NCBI GenBank assembly: GCA_947034885.2
Contig: OX344757.2
Coordinates: 2,170,001-2,234,000, forward strand
Direction: 5' to 3'
DNA length: 64,000 bases
Source of the DNA: Thuidium tamariscinum
Taxonomy: Eukaryota > Streptophyta > Bryopsida > Hypnales > Thuidiaceae
Shown piece by piece: positions 37,567 to 49,370 of this stretch. Position 1 is the stretch's first letter; every line of letters starts with the position of its first letter. The notes under the pieces were generated by a model. The model worked only from the letters and a program-made list of their open reading frames with translations, ran no database searches and was not told the DNA's origin. The position numbers and the translations under genes were made by a program.

Positions 37567-38440
37567 CTAATCCATGATAATTCTCACGTTGTTGGTAATA
37601 AATTTTATCCTGGCTAAATAAATAAAACTAATTTAGTTCTAAACTAATTGCGTGCTTTCCTTTTATTCCTAATTTCCCGGTAATGGAAAGTACCGCAAAT
37701 TAATCTAGCCTATCTAATGGGTTAGTGAATCAATTCAATGGAAATTTAATGGTTAGTTTATTGTTAGTTTTGTTCTTTTTGGTTGATATTTGAAGTTCAA
37801 GATGAAAATTAATTATTTTGGCTAAGAAATTATCATCAAATCTTTTCAAATCTAATTAATTTTAAATTCTTGTTAATCTTTAAAAATTAATTGTCAATTT
37901 GTTTTTTTCCTTTTTTCCTATTAAAATATTTTTAATCGAAAAACTATCATCAAATCTTTTCAAATCTAACTAATTTTTGAATTTGCATTAATTCTAAAGA
38001 AATTGGTTGTCAATTTGTTTGTTTCCTTTTTGGCTTATTAGGCCTAATAAAACAAAACCAACAAAATCCAAACCTTCTAAGAATCTAATTAATAACTAAC
38101 TACCAAAGAATGTAGAACATTCCTAAAGAACAAGAATAAAACTCAATAGTAGGATTCCTTTTAAATATTTATTTAATACCAAAGGTCGATTCCTATGGAA
38201 TAAAGAACCTTATTCAATAGTAATATTCTTTGGATATTAATTTTATAATGTTAATACCTTACGTTTTGCAATCCCTGAGCCTTAATCTTTCCACAAGTCT
38301 AGTTTTCTTCTTCAATTAGTTTTGTTGCAATGTTTTGTGAGAGAAACGGCGGCTATGGAGTTTGAGCTTTGGTGTTTTGGTGAGAGATGTTGAAACTCTA
38401 AGATTTAGATTTTTAAATAAAATAAAAGAAATGTGGGTGT
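37567..38440. repeat. Spacer with a tandem duplication of about 115 bp
   Basis: ATCATCAAATCTTTTCAAAT at about 37830 and about 37947, each followed by 'ctaa.taattttt' and about 70 bases later by GTCAATTTGTTT, marks two head-to-tail units (about 37828-37912 and 37945-38030). Confidence 0.65.
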
Positions 38441-38670
38441 AGCGCCAACTGCCAACCCGTGATTTTGTCAAAAAATCAAATTTTGTGTTTCAAAAATCTC
38501 ACTTGTGTACGTGAGTTGAGGTTCAGCTCACTATTGTGGCTCCGATCAGTCCTTCCGAACTTTGGTCCGCCCGGCCACGCTGGTTCTGGTCCGCCCTTGG
38601 CTCTCTCCGATCCCAGGCTCAGTCTGGCCGTTGCTGGCTCTGGTCCGGCCTAAAACTAATTCGGATTTGG
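38441..38670. repeat. Short GC-rich block with GGTCCGCCC words
   Basis: GGTCCGCCC, GGTCCGGCC and CTCCGATC recur within 38530-38655, in contrast to the AT-rich flanks. The small plus-strand frame across it is not convincing. Confidence 0.5.
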
Positions 38671-38883
38671 ATTAAGTATGTTTTTGAATTTTTTGTTCAA
38701 ACACCTTAACCCCAAGACTAGAATATGCAACAATTTTTAATGGGGAGTGGTGGAGAAATTCCACTTTGTAATTGATCCTTTGAACCTCCAATTCAAGGTT
38801 TCTTAGGATAATAACTTTGGGAAATTATAGGTTCAAAGCTTTGCCGTGAGAGTGTTGAATAGTATTTTAAGAGTTTTATTTGC

Positions 38884-39000
38884 AAAAGGAGGTACACATG
38901 ACAGTGTTAAACCGAACTTTTACTTTGAATTCTTAAAATGTCCTAATATTTTGGGATTTTGCAACCAAAGGAGGTACACATGACAGTGTTTAAACCAAAC
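38884..39000. repeat. Tandem direct repeat, about 83-bp period
   Basis: GGAGGTACACATGACAGTGT occurs at about 38888 and 38970, each followed by AAACC.AACTTT. The units are diverged between these anchors. Confidence 0.7.
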
Positions 39001-40375
39001 TTTGGCATTCAATCCTCAAAATTTCCGTGAATTAAAGGCAAAGAAAGTGTTGAGGCCTTGCTTCTTGAGTATAGGTGACAAAGGAATAAAAATTGAAGGG
39101 GCCCTGTGAGACTTTTACCTTAATTTTTGGTTCATTTTTGTAATTATGGTGTGAATACGGTTAAAATTTAACGGGATAATTTAAAATGAATGGAAATGAA
39201 TTAAGTTTGTTAGTTTTTAGTTTGAATGGATGAAATTAAAAATAGTTATGGTAGTTGGAGTTGGAGCGGTGTCTTCCATGTCTTTTCAAATCTTAATTTT
39301 GTTATAAGTGTTTTTTCGTTTTTGTTTTTCTCTCTCTCTCTTGCATTCTTGGTTTTCATGTGTTATTGTGTGAATTTATTGTATTTTCTTGAGTGTTCAT
39401 TGTGTGAGCTTAAGTTAATTAATTTTGTGTGATCATTTGTGCTTTGCCGTGAGGGCAATTGTGTATGTGTTAATTAATTAAGTGTGAGTGATAATTTTTT
39501 ATATAATTGTAAGTGAAGATTGGAGAGTAATTGGAATTTATTAATTATTGTGAAGGATAATTGATGTGTTATTACTTGTCATTCTTTAAGTATTAATTGT
39601 GAGGATAATGCAATTTAATTGATTTAAAGTTTTATTGTTGAGTATTAATTGAGAGAAGACAATTTAAAATAATCCTTATTATTATTGCCGAGAGAAATGA
39701 AAAGAAAATTAATGTCTAATAACTTTAAGTGTAATGAGAAATTTTGCAATTGTTTAAAGCATTAATTGTTTATTTTGAGTGAGATAAATTGTGAGATCTT
39801 TCATTGTAGTTCCTTGTAGTGTTTGTTGATAAAATTGAGTGATGCAAATAATTTCTTTAAGTGGAGAATTAAATTGTACTTTGTTGTGGAAGTAATTTAA
39901 GAGTGTTAATTTATAATTTAATTATTATAGTGTTTTGTGATTTAAAGAAAGAGCCGGTTGGCCAATTGATTATAATAATTGACTCTTAATACTTAATGCC
40001 GAGTGATTAATTGTGAGCAATTTAGAACACATATAGATTTGATTTTTCTTAGAGAGAATAACCGCGGAGCATTGTGTGATAATTTGGTGAAGTTTAATTT
40101 TATAAATAATTATTAAAGAAGCAAACTCCGAGAGAAGTTGTAAGGTAAATTAATTACATAATCAATTAAAATTGTGAAGAGAACTAAATTAATTGGAAGC
40201 ATTAATACCGAGAGGTTGTGAGAATAATAAATTAATTATTATATAAAGTTGATACAAATATTGAATTACAATATGTGAAGATAAGTGAAGGAACTCTACC
40301 GGTCCTTCGGGACTAGTAGATTTAGGGTTAATGATTAAATGAAGAGTAACATTGATTGAGCCGGTCACAAAGACT
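39001..40375. repeat. Block of recurring TTAATTGTGAG / CCGAGAGAA words
   Basis: Variants of TTAATTGTGAG and of GCCGAGAGAA or CCGAGTGA alternate irregularly across about 39420-40320. There is no stable period and no gene. Confidence 0.55.
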
Positions 40376-41085
40376 ATTGCTGAAACGATTATTGCTATGA
40401 TTAACATGTTTCTACACGTTAAAAGATTATTGAAAAATTGATCATTGAATGGCCACGCTACTAATTGACTATTGAAAAGATCATATTGAACATACGACTA
40501 TTGAATTTGCCCATTGCTTAAGTATGCTAGGGTTTAATATTTTTCTATGTGGTTGAAATTGCAGAAAAGACCGAGAACCTTTATTGTGGATAGAATCCAT
40601 ACCTTAACTAGTTATAGTTTTGGCAAATTAAAAACTATCATGTTATAGTGTTAGTAGTCCACATGAGACTTCTTTAGCTCTATACCTTGGAACTTAAGTT
40701 AGAAGTTATGAAATAGATGGTTTTACTTTGTGTGTAGCTTTGTATTCTCATCTAAAGTCAAGTTATTGTACTCCTATTTCAATTTCAAACTTTCATAGAT
40801 TGTCACATTCCTTTCTATGCACTCTACATTGTCATCATGCAATTTTAATCTTAATACCATTTCTTTGTATGTGTAAAAAATCGACTATTGATTCATGACC
40901 ATTGAAAATAGACTATTGAATGTTTACTTGTTACAAGCGATTATTGAAAAATGACAATTGAAAATTGATTATTGAAAAACTGCTTATTGAAAACGGCTAT
41001 TGAAAATGAATACTAACATTGTGGCTATTGTTTCACGACTATTGAAAAAATGACAATTGAATGTGACCATTGATTATTGTCTATG
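40376..41085. repeat. Block of recurring GACTATTGAAAA words
   Basis: ATTGAA occurs about fourteen times, usually as GA(C/T)TATTGAAAA or ACAATTGAA, in two clusters (about 40420-40515 and 40880-41075). Confidence 0.7.
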
Positions 41086-41530
41086 TACTTTGACTTTGTT
41101 TGAGAGGATAGATTTACAGACATAGTGGGATGAAACCTAGAAATTGCTAATTGACGGACTACTAGTGTCAAGGAATAAAGATAAGCCATTTACCCTATCC
41201 CTTACTAACATAATTTGTGGTAACAAATAGATGTCTTAAATTAAAAAAGAAAGAGAAATTTACCTACAAAGTGACATTAGTTAATTAAAACACTAAGCTA
41301 ATTTGAGCTTTCCCCTTAAACGAACTTTTTTTGGAATTGCCTTGGTTTTGTTTTAGAAAAAACTATATTACAGGCCCTAAGCCTTCAAAACTTGAAGAAC
41401 TAAACACAAAACAAGACTTGACCAAAAAACTTTGGTCCAAGCGGTGCCTCGACCATGTCAATGACACAAGTAACAGAAGAACAAAGTATCAGTGTGAGAA
41501 ATAAGGGTACTAGCAGCCTCGAGGGGGGCC
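41086..41530. other. Non-coding; possible transcribed leader on the minus strand
   Basis: It lies downstream, on the minus strand, of the TATA box at 41538-41531. If that promoter is real this is leader sequence. No coding frame is seen. Confidence 0.3.
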
Positions 41531-41552
41531 CTTATATACCCATGGCTAGGTC
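41515..41552 (-). promoter_or_regulatory. Possible TATA promoter (LTR-like)
   Basis: The minus strand reads GGGTATATAAGGGCCCCCC, a textbook plant TATA box followed by a GC-rich start region. Such a box in a gene-poor repeat setting may belong to a retrotransposon LTR, but I could not find LTR ends, a primer-binding site or gag-pol remains. Confidence 0.35.
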
Positions 41553-43453
41553 CCTCTCGGTAATTGCAAGTGAAAATACTTTGTTACTTCTAATCCTAAA
41601 CTATCCTAATGTAATTTCAAAATAATACTTGTTTAATGGTGGAAATTTCTAAAAACATCCCCATTTGACTAATGAAATCTTGGCCAAATCAAATCCAAGA
41701 TCTCAACCCAAGATATTTTGGAATTATTCCTAATTTACGTAGATATTTTGCAAATTAATCAAAAGCCGTTTTGAAAATTGTCTTTCTTTAGCCCAAAAGA
41801 TGGCTTTTTACACAAGAAGGAGATCTTGACCAAATCCAATCTTTGATTTTCCAAGAGATATTTCCAAAATCACTCTTAGTAATTAAGTGCAATTAACGAT
41901 TAAAAAGTCAAACTAAGAGCTGACCCTCTCTATCTTTTAGGGAACAACTCGAAACGGAAAACCGCCTGCGCCATTGTCTTCAGAAGACCCTAATTAGCCT
42001 AAAGGATCCCTTACCCCTCACTCCTAGGCCGTTTGCGCACCCAAATTGGAATTACGGTAACTTCAATTAAAAGTCAAAAATCTAACTTTTAGGATTTGCA
42101 CATTTTGATGAATTTGTCAGGCCAGGGTTGTTAGGAATGTCTGTGAGAGTAAGGAATGACTCCCTATTTGTGACAATCGGACATCATTCGCTCCTGATAC
42201 GCCGGTCAACCCGCTGCCAAATTGTAAATTCCATTGAAATTTGATGTCGATGTCGGTTCTAGTAGTTGGGAATGTCAAAATGTCTTCAAACTTGAGTGGG
42301 CGCTTAGTAAACACACAAAAACCTATCCTAATTTTTAGTGAGATTTTACCACATCATACGTAATTTCTAGGAATTTACGAACATTTCTATGTACGGTTGA
42401 CTTCCCATGGAGTCAACGTGGAATTTCGGAAAAATCCAAAATTATTTGGGTAACATCTAGGGAACTCCTAGATTCTTAGCATAAATTCCACGCAACCTTG
42501 CACTAGTCTAATTTTAGTAATTTGGAATTAAGTTGCCCAATTGGACAATTTAATTCCCGATACCCGAGAATCTTGGACAATTGGTTAATTCTTGTTCAAT
42601 CCTGGCATGCTCCTACCCTTGGAATACCTTTCTGTAGTCTTCAATCTCCAATCCTCCATCTTTCATCATGTAAAATGCCACTTCTCCAAGTCATTTGTAA
42701 TTGTTTTACTTTTAAATTCAATTTGTCCCAAAATCGAATTTAAGCCTTGGTAAATCTTCTAGGCTCGTAGTAGATTCTTTTGGCTTAGTCAGTATGTCAT
42801 GTGCCTCCTTAAAAGGTTGACTCTACACAGACATATACTAGGACTGACCAACTCTTAATTCTTCATTTCTCTCGGAACTACTAAATCTTCACACAAACTT
42901 ACTTTGGAGACTTAGAATGATTCAAATTCCTAGAATTAGGAATTTTCCACCTTCTAAGTTGGTTTTCCACCATTTTGGCATATATTGACACCAAAACTCC
43001 TTCAACACTCTTTTTATATCCATTTCTTGTATATTTTAGCTAATTTTCGCCATTTAATCGCGAAAAATGGACCCAGAGTCTTGAGTGCCATCTCGAGGGC
43101 TCACACCTATCATGAAAAGTCAAATATGAAAATCTTTGGCTCCATATGCTTCCTTTTTTCACTATTATTGAAAAAAAATTGCTTCTATATTTCAAAAATG
43201 AAATTATATATCTTTAATAAATGACTAGGGCTCCACTACTCTTCAAGATGCCAATGGCATTTAAGTGAAGGTTTGTTTTGGCCTTTGTTTTCTACTACAA
43301 AGACTTATGTAGAATAAAATGTCTAAGGTGTACACTATTAGTTATGAAGAATTTGTACAAAGATCTGCCAGGACAGTAGGAGACAACTACGTCATATTTA
43401 GAATAAAAGGCCGTTGTAGATGGTGCATGGCTTCAACAAGTTAGGGAGATTCA
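41553..43453. other. Non-coding spacer with recurring AGGAATT words
   Basis: The words GGAATT and AATTCC recur between 42360 and 42960, a weaker form of the word blocks to the left. No gene seen. Confidence 0.35.
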
Positions 43454-43456
43454 TTA

Positions 43457-43752
43457 GATGAAATTTGAGGGCATGAAGAGACTATTTCAGGATTGTTCCC
43501 TTAGTAGTTTCATATGTTGTCTTCAAACTACAAACCTACATCGACAATTTGATTTTTTGATTTTTTGAAAAAAATTCAAAAAGTATTAAAAAACTGAAAA
43601 CTAAATTAAAACATTTTTTTTTCAAATTTTAATTAATTAAATTAATATTTGACATGGCACAATCTCGGCCATGTCTATAAGTTGACGTAGAACTGTTCCC
43701 AAAGTTTCAACACTCTAGAACTTGCAATCTCTTGAAGCAATCAAATTTCATC
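43457..43752. mobile_element. MITE of the GAGGATTT family, copy 3
   Basis: The ends are GATGAAATTTGAGGGCATG and the inverse of GATGAAATTTGATTGC, with TTA directly on both sides (43454-43456 and 43753-43755). The interior has the same 'ttgttccc', A-run and 'gacatggcac' layout as copies 1 and 2. Confidence 0.7.
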
Positions 43753-43755
43753 TTA

Positions 43756-44648
43756 TGAAGATGGATGAAGATCTAATAGGTTCCATTAGCCAATAGTACA
43801 AGACTATCACTAGTATAAAACTACCACTAGTATGAAACCACTTCTAGATCATAATATATCAATGTTTTGTTTTTGTTGTTTTTTTAACATTTTGGGCGAT
43901 ATATTTTGTAAAGATCTCTAGACTTGTTTAAATAAATGTATCATGGTTGACAATTTAACACTAGTTTATACAATAAATATGTCAACAACAAATCAAGAAA
44001 ATTAAGATGATTCTTTTGATAAAATAATGTTAGATTTTTTTGGCAATTTGTCAAATAATATAACATATGTTTTAACAAGTCCCTCAAGTATTTAAACAAA
44101 ATTAACACCAAAAATATAAAAGAAAAAATACAAAAGAAACTCATGTGTATATTATGATCTAGTGGTGCTTTTGTAGTAAGGTAGACAAACCTAATTCTAG
44201 CTTGTTCCTAGTGCTACGTGCCCGATTCCTAGAAAAGGACTCTTCATTGTACAATGTAGATCTCTAAACCATATAGTTAATGTTGTGAATTAAATAGGTA
44301 ATGTGTTAAATACTTTTGAGATTATTTTGATGCTAATTTGAGGATGGTAGTTAATAGATTCATGCATTGTGAGGGTGGTTCTACAAACAAAACACATATG
44401 TGATTATAGTTATTCACAAATTCATAGATCAACAGATGCTTTTAACAACATAGTATAACAATTTCAAAATGATGATTGTGTCACTATCACTATCAACAAT
44501 TGATAAGGTCTAGAATGGGATCCAATAATGGTAGGGTTTAGGTTTAAAAGTGCTTAGGTAAGTGTGACAAAATTTCTTGTTTTGTGAACAACATTATGCA
44601 CCTACAAAGTGACCTTTGGATAATTATAGGTGTCTCTGCCATTGAACC
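43756..44648. other. Non-coding AT-rich spacer
   Basis: No recognised gene or element ends. Confidence 0.45.
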
Positions 44649-44652
44649 TTAA

Positions 44653-45297
44653 TCCCTAAACACCCAAAGCCTTTTTTGAGCTTTTTAGGAATTGCTCTAA
44701 AGTGAACAAAAAATCAACTTTATGATGAGCTTTATTAATTTTTTTTGAAATGTAACCGTACAAATTTCAACTAGACATATTAGTGATCACTTAGGAAAAG
44801 AAAACACAACAATATCACTTATGGATTGAAAGATTATAATGTATGATCATGAGGGTGTTAATAGTACAAAAGTGAGTCAAAGCTTTCAATCCTCTTTCCA
44901 AAAGTCAAATTTAAGAAGTTGGTGACCAAAAAAATATGAGGTGAAAGGGTCTAATATGCATACTTCTAATCAATTTATGGCTTCTCAAAATCTAGTCTAT
45001 ATTTTTTTTAAATGAATTTCTAATGTGATTTTCCTCCAAGATCTAGTGTAATTGAGGCTCATTTTCAAGAGCTCTCAACACTAGAGAAAGTCAAGATTGC
45101 AATGGGTACCTTTGTACAAAATCCTAAATAAAAAAATCATAGTCAATCATTTTCAAGGTCAAATTTTTGATGTTTAAAGTAGACTTCAAAAAACATTCTT
45201 CAAAAATACAAATTACTACAAATAGAAACTTGATTAGGTTTTATGTAACTTCAAAGTTTTACAAACACCACATTTTGGTGCCTTGGGCATTTAGGGA
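44653..45297. mobile_element. TTAA-bounded inverted-repeat element, copy P3 (645 bp)
   Basis: TTAA at 44649-44652 and 45298-45301 encloses TCCCTAAACACCCAAAG and the inverse of TCCCTAAATGCCCAAGG. Non-coding. Confidence 0.7.
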
Positions 45298-45423
45298 TTA
45301 ATAAATCATTGAGTATACTCTTTTTCTAAATTTTTTTGGCATCCTCGGCCATGCAATTGAAAGGCTAATCCAATACTGGTCTCTTCAATCTCTTGGATTC
45401 TTCTAAATATACGATTTGCTTAA

Positions 45424-46170
45424 CCCTTAAAGGACAGACCTATAACTACTCAATTCAAGCCTTTCAACTACTATTGAGTTTGTTGCCATTTTTGAACTAG
45501 ATTTGTATGAAAAATTTTATAATTACTTTTCAGGGATGAAGTTACATGTCTTCTTTGCTTCCAAAAAAATTTAGAGATTTTGAACAAAGATTGAATTTTA
45601 TTAGAATTTTTGAAGAAAAAGTGAAGAAAAATCCCATCGAATGGAAAATTAATTAAAAAAAATCTGAAAAATTCAAGATGTGTGTACATGTCAATGAAAA
45701 TCATCAATATGTAAAATTGAATTCCATTCCATTCTATAATTAGAATTCAAATGAAGTTTAAAAATCATCCAAAGTTCAAATTGCAATGAAAAACTGAATT
45801 TTAAGAATTTTTTCAAAATTCAAATTGGAGTAAAAACTAGAGTAGAAGAACTTCATTTTGTTAGCTGGATTCAATCTCAATTAATGTCATTTTTGTAGAG
45901 AAATTTCAGATTCTAAGCAAGCAGAAACAACTTCTCCAAATACATTGAAATAGCATATTTTTGTGATCCATTTTTCCTAATAACTTCTCACTCATGTGAA
46001 GAAAAATACTAGTAAGACTACAAACTCAATTGGATACTCTTCATAACCCTCTATGAAAGGTCAACAAAAACAAAATGGATGAAAAAAATGCTTTTTATAT
46101 CTCTCTAGATCATCCAAAAGGCATCTAAAAGCCACAAAATGGCTCTTCCAATGCTCTTAGGGTAAACAAT
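45424..46170. mobile_element. TTAA-bounded element, copy P6 (diverged)
   Basis: After TTAA at 45420-45423 it begins CCCTTAAAGGACAGACC. The body parallels P7 at 23141-24243. The right end is worn (CTCTTAGGGTAAAC near 46157). Confidence 0.5.
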
Positions 46171-47003
46171 TGGGTATGGATTTGCCTACCTTACCTTAGT
46201 TGACATTAATGAAGGGGGGAAGCATCCTAGGATGGACAACTAGGAACATCACACCAACACTTTTTCAGAATCACAACCTTATGAATTGATATAGGAATTT
46301 GTTGCCAATGGATTTTTCAAATATTAGAGTTGTAGATATTTCCAACACCATTGTAATTGGCATACTAAATAAGAATAATTGAACTTGATATATAATTTTA
46401 GTTAGAATAGGACAATTGATGGTGAATTCAAGGAAAGTCACACTGATATGAACCATGTCAAGGAATGCATTAGGAACTAAAATTACATAATTTTACCCGT
46501 GGAAAATTCAATGGTTTTGAAAGTACAGAACATTAGTATACATTATCCTTACAAAAACCCAAGGCAACTATCCACAATAATTAATACTTATTTTCAAATT
46601 TTCAGGAGCATGGTGTTTCCAGGGCGGTGGAAGAAAGGAAAAGCAAAATTATCGTTTTTGCAAATCTGTTTCAATTGGGTAACAGCTTACTTCTGGATCT
46701 AACGGATCAGGAAAAAAGAACATCTTAACGTCCACTTCCACTATCAGATTTTTCCCTGCAAAGTGCCACCACTAGGAAACTGGAACCTATGACTTGAGGA
46801 GGCCGTTGCGTTCCTTTCCTGTCTATTTTCTTGGTTGGGAGGATGAGAGCCGTCCGATTAGAATTTCCTACATGGCTCAGATTTTGTCTCCCCCAGTGTC
46901 TCGATGGATCCCAGAGTTGTCCACTTCAACCTGTTTCCCTCCGCCGACTCTTAGACTGTTGAGGATTATCGATTGTTTTTTCTGTGCTTTGAATTGCATC
47001 GCA
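46171..47003. other. Upstream region of the PIP-box/transposase-like locus
   Basis: The plus frame carrying the PIP boxes is open from 46794 but without an ATG until 46871, and there is little protein character before 47004. The 5' leader and promoter are probably here. No TATA box is clear. Confidence 0.4.
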
Positions 47004-47429
47004 ATGGAGGAGGCAGGTGTTTCAGGTAGCAAGAGCTTGCAATCGAGGATAACTGATTTCTTCCAAACTCTTCATGTGCCCCTCATTGAACCTGGAAGCT
47101 ATTGTCCATTCCATCAATCTCTTATAACTGATTATTTCCGAGAGATTGATCTCTCATTTGTAGTTTCTGAGAGCTATTTCGACGACAGGAGGGTCTTCTA
47201 TAGTCTTTCTACAAGTGTATCCCAACCTTATACCAATTCTCTGTCTTCTATTCCGTCTTCAGAACCTCAAACCCCGGTATCCCAATTTATTCCTTCAAAT
47301 TCCAGTTTCACTCACGTGTCTGAGACTCCAGAAATTTGCCTAGCAAGGGATAGGGCCAAGGCGTTGGCACGACATAAGTCACACAACGTCACACAAGAGG
47401 GGTGCTCGGTCCACAGGGCTCTATGGTAG
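47004..47429 (+). CDS. Open frame with two PIP-box motifs (possible first exon of the downstream gene)
   Basis: The ATG at 47004 opens 141 codons; an in-frame ATG at 46871 would add 44 residues of poorer character. Near the start it reads QSRITDFF and, about 28 residues later, QSLITDYF. Both fit the PCNA-interacting PIP box Q-x-x-[ILM]-x-x-[FY]-[FY] exactly. The rest is Ser/Pro-rich, ending in a basic stretch (ARDRAKALARHKSH). The frame stops at TAG 47427-47429. A strong donor (GTAAGT at 47456) lies 26 bases further on. Joined to an acceptor at 47720-47721 it would enter the downstream reading frame in phase, so the TAG may be a later mutation in a first exon. Known: some transposases (pogo type) bind PCNA this way. 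The link to the downstream gene is inference. Confidence 0.5.
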   Translation: MEEAGVSGSKSLQSRITDFFQTLHVPLIEPGSYCPFHQSLITDYFREIDLSFVVSESYFDDRRVFYSLSTSVSQPYTNSLSSIPSSEPQTPVSQFIPSNSSFTHVSETPEICLARDRAKALARHKSHNVTQEGCSVHRALW

Positions 47430-48520
47430 AAGTCTCTTGAATTCAAGTTCAGAACGTAAGTCACACGTCCTCAAGAATATATTGCTCCGTTTTTCGAGAT
47501 CTCTTTTAGTTTAGTTCTCTGTTGCAACAAGTTAATTATCAAGAGTTGTTCACTGATTTATCCGTCTTGGACATTGTCATGCAGGCTCACGTATTGAGAG
47601 CGCCCACCTTTAAACCCTTTGTGATTATCTTGCAGTCAATTGGCCCTATTAAGAAATAGAAGTTCTTAGACTTCGTCTACAGTAGATTACAATTAGAAAT
47701 CTTACGGTTAGGGTGTTGTAGGAGAAGGCTAGATCGAATTCTTCTGAAGATAGTTTCAAGCATGGCATCCTGTAAAGATGCTCGTAGAGTTGGTCAGGGG
47801 ACAAGAACAAGGCTTGAAGAGCTGAATTCGCTACAGGATCGTAGAGCCAAAGCAGCAGAGAGGGCTAGAAAGTATCGAGAGAGGAAAAGAACCTTATTAC
47901 AAAACATTTTATAAAATATTGAGCAGGCTACTATAGGCCCCACATCCACTTCAGTCAATATTGAGCGAGCTGCTAATAGAGCAGCAAATGAGTGGGCATT
48001 TCGATGGTTTGAGGAAACTAGCAGTAGGGGATTGGAATTCCAAAAGGCACTGTTACCAAAAATTCTGAAGCATTCTGTTTGGCAACCAGTACTTCCTTCT
48101 TATACTGAGATGGAGGTAGCCTATAATGCTATAGGCAATCTTTCACGAGGATGGCAGCAAGTAAAAGGGTGCCACTCCGCAGACCACCAATGTGCTTGGA
48201 ATGTCATAATTCCAATGGTCCTTGGTTCGAACACTGTCAGTGCTAGGCAAGCAAGCCTTGTCACAGGTATTAATCGGAGGAACATGAGATCAGGCCTTAT
48301 GAGGAGGATTGCTTTGGAAGCTAGAACTGATCAAGCTCTTTGGGCAATTTCCGGTCGGTCGAATAGAGTTGATGCATTGGCTCCCCATGTTACGAAATTG
48401 GTGGCAGACTATTGGACTGCTAACACACGCATCAGTCCGAACAGAAAAGACGTAGTGTCGAAGCGAATTGGAGCAAAGCAGTGGATTGATCATCCTACAC
48501 ACCACCTGCAAGAGTCACAG

Positions 48521-49370
48521 GTTAGGGGCAACAAACTTGACTGGTAGCAAAAAATCGTAGCATATTTCATTCTTTACTTCATGTTTTGTGACATCTCTGG
48601 GTAATGCACTTAAGCAGGATGCATTTTGTTGACTACTTAGATTTAGAAATTTCTGCTTTCATTTAGTACTTCATTTTACTTGAGATAGGTTAGATAACGG
48701 TTACAGTTCACTTACATTGGCATTTGTTATTGAGTTATTTGTATCTAACCACTAGAACTCTAGGATTTTGGTTTTGCCTACATAATAAATTGTTCGTTTC
48801 TCTTTTTTCCGAGTGAGAGTCTGAGAGATACCTCTACTTCCATTAGTTCAGTCTTCTGTTTTCCCTTCTTTCATTGCATCGGTAATCCTTCAGTTGTGAC
48901 CTTATGTTCTTCAATTTTAACAATTTTGTTCCTAATCATCTTATCAAAGTTCCTATTTTATTCATATAATTTCATCTTTTTCATTTTCCTAGAAGTTGGT
49001 CCTGCCAGATTTAATCTTCAAATAGTTATGAAGCATGCTTACTTTCTTAAGTAGGAGCTTCTTTTGTTAGACTTCATAGTAACAGGAACAAATTTCTTCC
49101 TGTTCTTTACAAAGTATTAGTAACACTCTTAAGGATTCACACTTTTTTCGAAGGAACAGGAAGTTCGGAAGTTCTTCTACGTTTCCTTAGAAAGTGAAGT
49201 CCATCCTTTCAATGATTTAAATGCTATCTAGGCAGGAACTCCTTTTGTTGAACTTCAAAGTAACAGGACCTACAAGTTTAGAATTTTCTTGTTGCTTAAT
49301 CAATCCTTCATGAACTCAACTACACCTTCTTCTCTAATATTACGGTTCTCGGTGGGTTCAATTTTTGTAG
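48521..49370 (+). other. Intron 1 of the transposase-like gene
   Basis: 850 bases, GTTAGG donor and TTTTTGTAG acceptor. Both edges leave complete codons (phase 0). AT-rich with no frame. Confidence 0.65.

Noticed and set aside
41515..43000. A complete LTR retrotransposon around the TATA box
   Set aside because: No paired LTRs, primer-binding site, polypurine tract or gag-pol frames could be found.
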